58,274 nucleotides of DNA from an uncultured Bacteroidales bacterium (GTDB lineage: Bacteria > Bacteroidota > Bacteroidia > Bacteroidales > Bacteroidaceae). Under the pieces are notes generated by a model that did no database searches, was not told the origin of the DNA, and saw only the letters and a program-made list of their open reading frames with translations. The DNA lies in assembly GCA_902801425.1 (NCBI GenBank), contig CADCIQ010000045.1:1-58274 (forward strand), given 5' to 3'. How positions within the stretch are numbered: the stretch's first letter is position 1; each line of letters starts with the position of its first letter. The position numbers were made by a program, and so were the translations under genes. This document shows, one piece after another, positions 51,996-58,274 of the stretch.

Positions 51996-53515
51996 ATGGA
52001 TATATTTTCTAATTTTGGATTAACATTATTTGTTATAGTACCAGCGTTGATGTTGCTCGGTCTTTGGGCCGCGCGTGACATCAAGCAGGTGCGTGGCGTG
52101 ATGGTTGCGGGCTCTTCTGTCCTCGTAGCACTCTCCGTGTTGCTTACAGTGCAGTTCATCAATCTGCGTGCAGGTGGCAATACCGACGAGATGCTCTTCG
52201 TATCATCAATGCCTTGGTTCAAGTCATTGAATATCAGTTATGCAATAGGTGTTGACGGTATCTCTGTCGTTATGTTGCTTCTCTCAAGCATCATCGTCTT
52301 CACAGGTACCTTCGCTTCATGGAAACTCCAGCCACTCACAAAGGAGTTCTTCATGTGGTTCGTACTCCTCTCTACTGGTGTGTTCGGATTCTTCATCTGC
52401 ATCGACCTCTTCGCCATGTTCATGTTCTATGAGGTAGCCCTTATCCCTATGTACCTCCTCATCGGTTACTGGGGTAGTGGAAAGAAGGAATATGCCGCTA
52501 TGAAGCTCACCCTCATGCTCATGGGAGGTTCTGCACTCATCATCCTCGGACTCGTAGGCATCTATTTCTTCAATGGTGCTTCAACCATGAACATCCTTGA
52601 GATTGCACACAACAATAACATCCCTGTTGACGTTCAGAACATTCTGTTCCCATTCGTCTTCATCGGATTCGGCGTTCTCGGTGCCCTGTTCCCATTCCAC
52701 ACATGGTCTCCTATCGGTCACGGCTGTGCTCCAACCTCAGTGTCAATGCTCCACGCTGGTGTATTGATGAAGCTCGGTGGCTACGGTTGCTTCCGTATCG
52801 CTATGTACCTGCTCCCAGGTGCTCAGGAGACATGGGTTCCAGTGTTCCTCATCCTCACCACTATCTCTGTGGTTTATGGTGCATTCTCTGCTTGTGTTCA
52901 GACTTCTCTGCCTGTGTTCAGACTGACCTGAAGTTCATCAACGCATACTCTTCAGTCTCTCACTGTGGTCTCGTGCTCTTCGCACTCCTTATGATGACAC
53001 AGACATCATGCACAGGTGCTATCCTCCAGATGCTCTCTCACGGTTTGATGACAGCCCTCTTCTTCGCCCTCATCGGTATGATTTACGGCCGTACTCACAC
53101 CCGTGACATCCGCAAGCTTGGTGGTCTGATGAAGATTATGCCATTCCTCTCTGTAGGCTATGTAATCGCAGGTCTTGCTAACCTCGGTCTCCCAGGTTTC
53201 TCAGGCTTCATTGCTGAGATGACAATCTTCGTAGGTTCTTTCGAGAATGCAGACACATTCCACCGTTGCTGCACCATCATCGCTTGTACTTCTATCGTCG
53301 TAACTGCTGTGTATATCCTCCGTACCGTTGGCTTCATCCTCTTCGAGAAGGTTGCTGATCCACACTACGAGGAACTTACAGATGCTACATGGGACGAGAA
53401 GGTAGCCGTTGTATGCCTCATTGCATGTGTTGCAGGTCTCGGTAGCTTCCCTATCTGGGCAAGCAACGTGATCAACGGTGCTGTGGGCAATGTACTTGGA
53501 GTTATTAATATGTAA
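51996..53515 (+). pseudogene. nuoM: NADH-quinone oxidoreductase subunit M, frameshifted by a 20-bp duplication
   Basis: This antiporter-like proton-pumping subunit (YEVALIPMYLLIGYWG, FPFHTWSPIGHGCAPTS) should be about 500 aa. The frame that starts at ATG 51996 ends at a TGA at 52929-52931, after VYGAFSACVQT, at a tandem duplication. Unit 1 is 52885-52904 and unit 2 is 52905-52924, each 20 bp. Removing one unit restores VYGAFSACVQTDLKFINAYS and an open frame to 53515. The two units differ at one base, GCT versus GCC, both alanine. Merged strain alleles in an assembly are therefore the likely cause. An earlier TTG at 51966 lies inside the spacer repeat. Confidence 0.9.
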
Positions 53516-53593
53516 AAGGACTAAGGTCTAAGGACTAAGGTCTAAGGCTTTTGACCTTTGACTTTTGACCTTTGACAAAAATAACCTCGAAAA
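53516..53593 (+). repeat. AAGGTCTAAGGACTAAGG / CTTTTGACCTTTGAC word repeat, copy 2
   Basis: This direct copy of the 51904-51994 element is one TTTTGACT word shorter. Both share the AAAATAACCTC tail before the next start codon. Confidence 0.85.
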
Positions 53594-53594
53594 T

Positions 53595-55052
53595 ATGAAT
53601 ATTAATTATTTTCAATTTCTGAATATGGTTCCAGAGGCTATTCTCGTAGCTGTTCTGGTAATCACATTTATCGCCGACTTCATTGCTCACGGTAAGGAGG
53701 ACAAGTCATGGTTCAACCCATTGGTTTGCATCATGCTCCTTGCTTCTGCTGTTGCTACTCTCTTTGTTGGCGATAACACAGCCGAGCTGTTTGGTGGTGC
53801 TTACGTTGCAACTCCAGCCAACACCATGATGAAGGCTATCCTCTGCGCTGGAACCTTTATCGTAGTGCTCCAGTCACGTAAGTGGCTCTCTGGCGATGAT
53901 GCAAAGCTCGTTGAGGGTGAGTTCTATATGCTCACCATCTCTACTCTCCTCGGTATGTACGTTATGATGTCTGCTGGCTCATTCCTTATGTTCTTCCTCG
54001 GTCTTGAGACTGCCTCAGTGCCATTGGCATGTATGGTAGCCCTCGACAAGTACAAGAAGGATTCAGCAGAGGCAGCAGCCAAGTTCATCCTTACCGCTAC
54101 ATTCTCAAGCGGTGTGATGCTCTATGGTCTCTCATTCCTCTATGGCTCAACAGGTACTCTCTACTTCGCTGATTTCGCAGAGGTTCTTGAGGCTAACGCA
54201 ATGACAATCTGCGGTATGGTATTCTTCGTTTCTGGACTTGGTTTCAAGCTCTCTCTCGTGCCATTCCACTTCTGGACAGCAGATACCTATCAAGGTGCAC
54301 CAACAACCGTTACAGGCTATCTTAGCGTGATTTCAAAGGGTGCAGCTGCATTCACACTCGCAGTTCTCCTTCATCACGTATTCTTTGCACTCGATGAGCA
54401 TTGGGAGATTCTCATGGATATCCTCATCGTGCTCTCTATCACCGTGGCTAACCTCATGGCTATCCGTCAGACAGAGCTGAAGCGCTTCATGGCGTTCTCT
54501 TCTATCTCTCAGGCAGGATACATCATGCTTGCTGTTATCGGTGCAAATGCAGAGGCAAGTCTTGCTTCCCTGATGTACTACGTTCTCGTGTATATCGTGG
54601 CAAACATGAGCGTATTTGCTATCATCTCTGTTGTAGAGCAGAACAATGGTGGTCGCACGGATATGCGTGCTTACGATGGTTTCTACGGAAACAATCCAAA
54701 GCTTGCGTTCCTCATGACTCTTGCTTTGTTCTCACTTGGTGGTATTCCTCCATTCGCTGGTATGTTCTCAAAGTTCTTCGTGTTCATGGCTTCTGTAAAC
54801 GGACAGGAGGGCAACTGGTTGCCTTATTTCATCATGTTCGTTGCTTTGATTAACACGGTAGTGTCACTCTACTACTATCTGTTGATTGTCAAGGCTATGT
54901 TCATCAACAAGACTGACGAGCCATTGCCAACATTCCAGAGCGACGGTAACACAAAGCTTACCCTCGCTATCTGTACAGCCGGCATTCTCCTCTTCGGAGT
55001 TGTAAGCTGTCTTTACGAGGCAATCCAGGCTGCTTGCGTAGCATCTTGCTAA
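53595..55052 (+). CDS. nuoN: NADH-quinone oxidoreductase subunit N
   Basis: This 485-aa antiporter-like subunit has about 14 helices, with FLGLETASVPLACMVALDKY, KLSLVPFHFWTADTYQGAPT and ISQAGYIMLAVIGA. ATG 53595 (MNINYFQFLNMVPEA) is preferred over a TTG at 53565 inside the spacer repeat. Last gene of the complex I operon, followed by a terminator at 55160. nuoE, nuoF and nuoG are absent, so NADH is probably not the direct donor. Confidence 0.95.
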   Translation: MNINYFQFLNMVPEAILVAVLVITFIADFIAHGKEDKSWFNPLVCIMLLASAVATLFVGDNTAELFGGAYVATPANTMMKAILCAGTFIVVLQSRKWLSGDDAKLVEGEFYMLTISTLLGMYVMMSAGSFLMFFLGLETASVPLACMVALDKYKKDSAEAAAKFILTATFSSGVMLYGLSFLYGSTGTLYFADFAEVLEANAMTICGMVFFVSGLGFKLSLVPFHFWTADTYQGAPTTVTGYLSVISKGAAAFTLAVLLHHVFFALDEHWEILMDILIVLSITVANLMAIRQTELKRFMAFSSISQAGYIMLAVIGANAEASLASLMYYVLVYIVANMSVFAIISVVEQNNGGRTDMRAYDGFYGNNPKLAFLMTLALFSLGGIPPFAGMFSKFFVFMASVNGQEGNWLPYFIMFVALINTVVSLYYYLLIVKAMFINKTDEPLPTFQSDGNTKLTLAICTAGILLFGVVSCLYEAIQAACVASC

Positions 55053-55060
55053 GTCAAGTT

Positions 55061-55150
55061 AAATGAAAAGTGAAAAATCATTTCATGTACAATGTACAAT
55101 TTACAAAGTACAATTTGTATCTTGTATTTTTAATTTTTTACTTTTCATTT
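55061..55150. repeat. Inverted repeat of GAAAAGTGAAAAAT and TACAA words
   Basis: AAATGAAAAGTGAAAAAT (55061-55078) faces ATTTTTTACTTTTCATTT-type sequence (55132-55150). ACAATGTACAATTTAC words lie in the loop. It follows the nuoN stop by 8 nt. Confidence 0.7.
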
Positions 55151-55159
55151 AAAAATAAA

Positions 55160-55200
55160 ATCCCGAATGTTCATAACGAATGTTCGGGTTTTTATTTTTT
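55160..55200 (+). terminator. Terminator of the nuo operon
   Basis: CCCGAATGTTC (55162-55172) pairs with GAATGTTCGGG (55178-55188), with a two-base mismatch, and is followed by TTTTTATTTTTT. Confidence 0.8.
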
Positions 55201-55218
55201 ATGTACGTTCAATGTAAG

Positions 55219-55319
55219 TCCGTTGTAGCTCCGTTGCAAAACCGTTGTAAGTCCGTACCAAAGTCGGTGCAAGTCCCATTTAAGGAAGCGGAGCAGAAAC
55301 GAAGGTGAAGCGAAGGATA
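55219..55319. repeat. TTCGCT-rich repeat element, copy B (inverted)
   Basis: Reverse complement of the 35163-35262 element: GTCCGTACCAAAGTCGGTGC, then AAGTCCCATTT, GGAGCAGAAACGAAGG and GCGAACCT. About 30 nt are identical. Confidence 0.75.
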
Positions 55320-55382
55320 AGCGAACCTGAAGTAAATGTAAAATCTCAGATAAATCATATAAATCAGTTTCCCTTATTCCTT

Positions 55383-55475
55383 GACCACAAATAGCACAGA
55401 TCTAAGGGATTTTCTCGCTTACGCTCGTGATGGATATCTCTAAAATCCCAAATATCTGTGGTTATTTTTTCTTGA
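55383..55475. repeat. ACCACAGAT repeat element, copy B
   Basis: Same orientation as copy A at 34655-34750, with about 75-80 percent identity by eye. Both are close to a TTCGCT element, so the two islands share a combination of parts. Confidence 0.65.
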
Positions 55476-55553
55476 ACTATTTTTTAGTCATTGTGAACAA
55501 TATTCTTGAAGTTTTGAGCATCGTAAGGTGCTTTTATGCTAATTATCTTGAGA

Positions 55554-55747
55554 GAATTTTTCGAAGGGGGTTACACCCTTGCCCATTTTGTGGCTCTAAC
55601 ACTCTGAGAATCAGATAATAAAAGCTGGTGTAACCCCCTCCTAAAAAGTACCCTATTTTAGAGGGGGTTACACCCTATGTAATTTGTTGATAATCAATAC
55701 ATAAAAGCCCTAAAAACGCAAAAGGTGTAACCCCCTTCGAAAAATTC
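55554..55747. repeat. GGTGTAACCCCC element with perfect 24-bp terminal inverted repeats
   Basis: The ends 55554-55577 and 55724-55747 are exact inverted copies. Inside, GGTGTAACCCCCTCCTA (55627 onward) and TAGAGGGGGTTACACC (to 55673) form a second stem. There is no coding capacity apart from a chance short frame. It lies next to a related element at 55775-55985. Confidence 0.8.
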
Positions 55748-55774
55748 TTTGGTCATTTTTATTAAAAACAGGAA

Positions 55775-55985
55775 AAGTTTTTGGTGGTACACCGTTGCGC
55801 CTTTGCTATTTTGAGTTATTCAACGTATTGAAAAACAGATGTTTATCTTGGGTGTAACAGTCTCGAAACTGTTACACCTTTTGGTGCAACGGTTTTTGTA
55901 CTGTTGCACCGCATCTAACATATTGATAATCAGTTTAAAATTGTGCTCATATCAGCAAAGGTGCAACGGTGTAGCCCCAAAAACT
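55775..55985. repeat. GGTGCAACGG element with about 33-bp terminal inverted repeats
   Basis: The arms at 55775-55807 and 55954-55985 are inverted copies with about four mismatches. Inside are two perfect stems: GGTGTAACAGT with ACTGTTACACC (about 55850-55878) and GGTGCAAC with GTTGCACC (about 55882-55910). TTGATAATCA occurs in both this and the preceding element, so the two are relatives. It ends 26 nt before a minus-strand gene's stop. Confidence 0.8.
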
Positions 55986-56010
55986 TCTCTATTTTTATCC
56001 AAGGGAAATA

Positions 56011-57042
56011 TTACATAGGGATTATTCCATTTGTCCCTTTTGTCATATTTTTCTTAAGTTCTTCTTCCGTTTTCTTGAAAAGTTCAGACTTGACGCTTAG
56101 TTGATGCTCAACAAGTAAATCATAATCACATTTATTATCTGCAACCTTGATTGAAACAACAAATAGTTCCATACACATCAATACCAAAAATAGAACAATA
56201 TAAAAAACTAAAGAAGGCCAACTCTTACTGATTACGGCTACTGTTGCATTCAGTTCTTCAATAAATCCAGTTGGTTTGTTCATGACTTCATTAATGACAA
56301 TCTGCTGAATGTTTATTTTTTGTTTACTTAAGGTGTCAACCTGAGCATTATACTTAGCATATAGTTCATTACAAGAACGAAGTTGTTGAGTTTTTGGATT
56401 TTCAAATGCTTGTTGTTGTATTGTTGTTGTATGATTTTTTTGAGCATTACCATATTCGTCTTTAGGACCTGTAGTAGTGCTCCTTGATACATTGGTTACA
56501 TGGATTACAGGTTTCTGCGAAATTTCATCACTTAATGCCGAGATATTTTTACTTAATGAATCCATTGCATATTCTAGCCGGGCAACATCTTTATCTATAA
56601 TCTCAACACGATTAGCAACGATTTGCTTAACCATAACTTCACGTTGCAGAGTAAGTTCTTCCTTAATATCATTTCGGAAAATAATCTGATCAAAGATACA
56701 TGATCCCAATACTGCCATCATTAATGCGAGAATAAAACGCGTAGCTTCCATTATTCTTGCCTTACCGACCGTCAGAATAATAACACGTTCTATATTCACA
56801 ATCAAAAAGATAAAGAACATAGATACAAGCATTTTATAGAATACATATTCTATTCCTGTATTTTCAGAATGGAATATATAGTTGTTCGCAAAACAATAGC
56901 CAATGGTACCCCAAAGGAGCATCATAATCATAATAGCGGACAACAGTTTGAAAAACTGTCTTTTACTAGCTTCTCCGCATTGAGATAGAATCTCATAATT
57001 CCATCCAATAAGGAAACAGCCATATTTATAAATATACTTCAT
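56011..57042 (-). CDS. DUF4407-like four-helix membrane protein with coiled coil
   Basis: This 343-aa protein has membrane segments at about 31-51, 66-90, 101-122 and 276-298. A long soluble, coiled-coil-prone region (about 123-270) lies between the third and fourth. Features such as IVNIERVIIL and CIFDQIIFRNDI and the helix arrangement fit the uncharacterised DUF4407 family. Function unknown. It is the last of four tightly spaced minus-strand genes (8 nt after the 198-aa gene). Codon and base composition are noticeably more AT-rich than in the nuo operon, in keeping with acquired DNA. Confidence 0.7.
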   Translation of the reverse strand: MKYIYKYGCFLIGWNYEILSQCGEASKRQFFKLLSAIMIMMLLWGTIGYCFANNYIFHSENTGIEYVFYKMLVSMFFIFLIVNIERVIILTVGKARIMEATRFILALMMAVLGSCIFDQIIFRNDIKEELTLQREVMVKQIVANRVEIIDKDVARLEYAMDSLSKNISALSDEISQKPVIHVTNVSRSTTTGPKDEYGNAQKNHTTTIQQQAFENPKTQQLRSCNELYAKYNAQVDTLSKQKINIQQIVINEVMNKPTGFIEELNATVAVISKSWPSLVFYIVLFLVLMCMELFVVSIKVADNKCDYDLLVEHQLSVKSELFKKTEEELKKNMTKGTNGIIPM

Positions 57043-57050
57043 ACTCTACT

Positions 57051-57647
57051 TCACTTTATTATATGTGTGACATCATATGTCTGCGCAGCAATACCCTTTA
57101 GGAATCCCCTTTTATATGACTCTATCATCTGAGTCATTTTGGGATCATTCCTTTCTAGATCTTCTTCCATACGAGCTATTTCAGCAAGATGTGACTGGAA
57201 TGTTTCTATCAAAGCCCTTAGTTGTGCTGCTGATGATACAACCATTGATTCTTCTGCAATCTGAACTTGCACTTTCAACTTGCGGATATCATCTTGATAA
57301 CGCACTTTGACTTGTTGAAACCTAAGTTTTAGATTGTTTCGAAGAAGTGCTTCCTTTGTATCTCTATACGACTTGTCATTATTCACTAACGCATCATTAT
57401 AGCCTTCATCCTCAAAATCTCTTGTGATGAAAGCATAGATCGCATCAATTGGACGACCTGTTCCGAATGCTATCGTTGTAACTGTTGGATCAGGATTCTC
57501 ATCAGCGACAAACTCATTTCTCGGAACTGTATTACCAACATTTCCGTCCATCATCTCAGAAGTTGAAGACAATGGAGTTGGTTCTGGGATATTATTTGCA
57601 CTCTGAAAATGATTAGAGCGACCTAAAATTTTATCGAATAAAGACAT
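57051..57647 (-). CDS. Coiled-coil protein of unknown function
   Basis: This 198-aa soluble protein has a Ser/Pro/Asn-rich disordered N-terminus (about 10-65). A short domain with IAFGTGRPIDAIYAFITRDF comes next, then a charged coiled-coil region (about 90-170, LKVQVQIAEESMVVSSAAQL). I do not recognise a family. Tight spacing to the membrane protein (8 nt) suggests they work together, for example as a membrane complex. Confidence 0.65.
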   Translation of the reverse strand: MSLFDKILGRSNHFQSANNIPEPTPLSSTSEMMDGNVGNTVPRNEFVADENPDPTVTTIAFGTGRPIDAIYAFITRDFEDEGYNDALVNNDKSYRDTKEALLRNNLKLRFQQVKVRYQDDIRKLKVQVQIAEESMVVSSAAQLRALIETFQSHLAEIARMEEDLERNDPKMTQMIESYKRGFLKGIAAQTYDVTHIIK

Positions 57648-57674
57648 AATAGATTGTATTAAATTTATGATATG

Positions 57675-57959
57675 TTACACAAACAAACTCTTTGTATGTG
57701 GAATTACTTTTGTTGGAACTATATATTCTCTGTGACCTTTATTGTGACATCTTTCACATAGTGTTACAAGAAAACGATCATCATACATCCACGGCAAATA
57801 CTTTTCTCCTGTAGGTGTTACATGATATTGTTTATGATGAACAACAAGCCCAACTGTTGAACCACATATCTGGCATCTATGATTGTCGCGCGATAATATG
57901 CGCTCCTTCTTCTGTTTCCATTTCTTATTGAACAGATGTTCCTTGTATGATAGTCCCAT
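57675..57959 (-). CDS. HNH endonuclease-like protein
   Basis: This 94-aa protein has an HNH-type fold pattern: C29-x2-C32 (CQICGS), His41-His42 (VVHHKQYH) and C68-x2-C71-His72 with Asn73 and His76 (LCERCHNKGH). Length is minimal for a stand-alone HNH nuclease, and the zinc ligands and HNH residues are all present. In this context it could be a nuclease effector or a mobile-element enzyme. It is 2 nt after the 61-aa frame. Confidence 0.75.
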   Translation of the reverse strand: MGLSYKEHLFNKKWKQKKERILSRDNHRCQICGSTVGLVVHHKQYHVTPTGEKYLPWMYDDRFLVTLCERCHNKGHREYIVPTKVIPHTKSLFV

Positions 57960-57961
57960 AT

Positions 57962-58147
57962 CTAACTTTTGATTTTGAATGTTGTAATGATATTGAATAA
58001 TGACTCATCCGTTTTATTTTGTATTCCTACTGAAAGTGTTCCTCGTTTAGGTGGTCTTATTCTTATCGTATATACATCTTCAACATAGAGCCAATGGTTT
58101 GGTTCTTTGTTATCTATATAGAACTCCTTATTGTAGATTAACGCCAA
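57962..58147 (-). CDS. Small 61-aa protein, first visible gene of the right-end operon
   Basis: This 61-aa frame (TTG start at 58147, no in-frame ATG) reads ALIYNKEFYIDNKEPNHWLY and ends FNIITTFKIKS, with charged and aromatic residues that look protein-like. The upstream frame closes at a TAG about 35 nt further back. Spacing of 2 nt to the HNH gene supports translation. No family is recognised; the true start is uncertain. Confidence 0.45.
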   Translation of the reverse strand: MALIYNKEFYIDNKEPNHWLYVEDVYTIRIRPPKRGTLSVGIQNKTDESLFNIITTFKIKS

Positions 58148-58239
58148 AGTACATGGCCGTTTCTTTTTTATTGATACCTAAGTTCAAGATAGAAGTGCAA
58201 TTTTTAGGTAGAGTCGAAGCCAAGACTAATACTTGAAAA

Positions 58240-58274
58240 ACACCGAGGGGTTTGGGGGCGAGCAGCCCCCAAGA
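58240..58274. other. GC-rich hairpin at the window edge
   Basis: GGGGGCGAGCAGCCCCC (about 58254-58270) lies within GTTTGGGGGC and CCCCCAAGA, and may extend beyond the window. It could be a terminator or part of another repeat. The intervening 58148-58240 has no gene. Confidence 0.4.

Noticed and set aside
55427-55618. A 63-codon plus-strand frame with a CPFC motif
   Set aside because: It crosses the ACCACAGAT repeat and the arm of the GGTGTAAC element, and its composition is not protein-like. The CxxC is by chance.
1-58274. tRNA, rRNA or transposase genes
   Set aside because: No cloverleaf, rRNA-like block or DDE/IS200-type protein was found on reading the spacers and frames. A dedicated tRNA scan was not possible.

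Overview
The window looks like a chromosomal segment of a Bacteroidales bacterium, most likely Prevotella/Segatella-like. No 16S is present, so this placement rests on gene content and signals. Many genes are preceded by the Bacteroidetes -7 element TAnnTTTG, often with TTTG (or TTG) about 20 nt further upstream. Purine-rich ribosome sites are mostly absent. Typical Bacteroidales genes are present: a one-protein hybrid two-component regulator, an 11-subunit complex I without NuoEFG, a large outer-membrane barrel protein, DUF5606, and neighbouring lysS, gpsA and pgi.

Layout. 1-2.9 kb: end of an unknown gene, a Nif3-like protein, a zinc-ribbon coiled-coil protein, an HTH regulator. 3.8-9.4 kb (minus): holA, the agmatine-to-putrescine pair aguB/aguA, a HAD phosphatase, pgi. 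9.6-15.9 kb: a small exported protein, gpsA, lysS and two lipoproteins. 16-19 kb (minus): Na/Pi cotransporter and aroB. 19.4-24.2 kb: outer-membrane barrel protein, PAP2 phosphatase, acyltransferase. 24.4-32.1 kb: S4 protein, pth and rplY (minus), then nusB, yajC, ybbR, coaE, DUF5606, a Ca/Na antiporter and a lipoprotein (plus). 32.2-34.3 kb: a preQ1-type riboswitch candidate, queuosine precursor transporter, queF, and a HigBA-like toxin-antitoxin pair. 35.9-39.5 kb: nrdD (frameshifted), nrdG, kdsA. 39.9-44.3 kb (minus): the hybrid sensor. 44.5-55.1 kb: nuoA-B-CD-H-I-J-K-L-M-N, with nuoM frameshifted. 56-58.1 kb (minus): four tightly packed genes with no assigned function (61-aa protein, HNH protein, coiled-coil protein, DUF4407-like membrane protein).

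The most unusual layer lies between the genes. Nearly every longer spacer is filled with nested inverted repeats built from a short repeated word that differs from site to site. The clearest are a CATGTACATG element at 34.8-35.1 kb, a tandem pair of GGTGTAAC/GGTGCAAC elements at 55.55-55.99 kb, and two homologous repeat islands at 34.6-35.3 and 55.2-55.5 kb. Two essential-looking genes, nrdD and nuoM, carry frameshifts. The nuoM one is a 20-bp tandem duplication whose two copies differ only by a synonymous base, which suggests merged strain alleles in an assembly. I saw no tRNA, rRNA, CRISPR array or insertion-sequence transposase.
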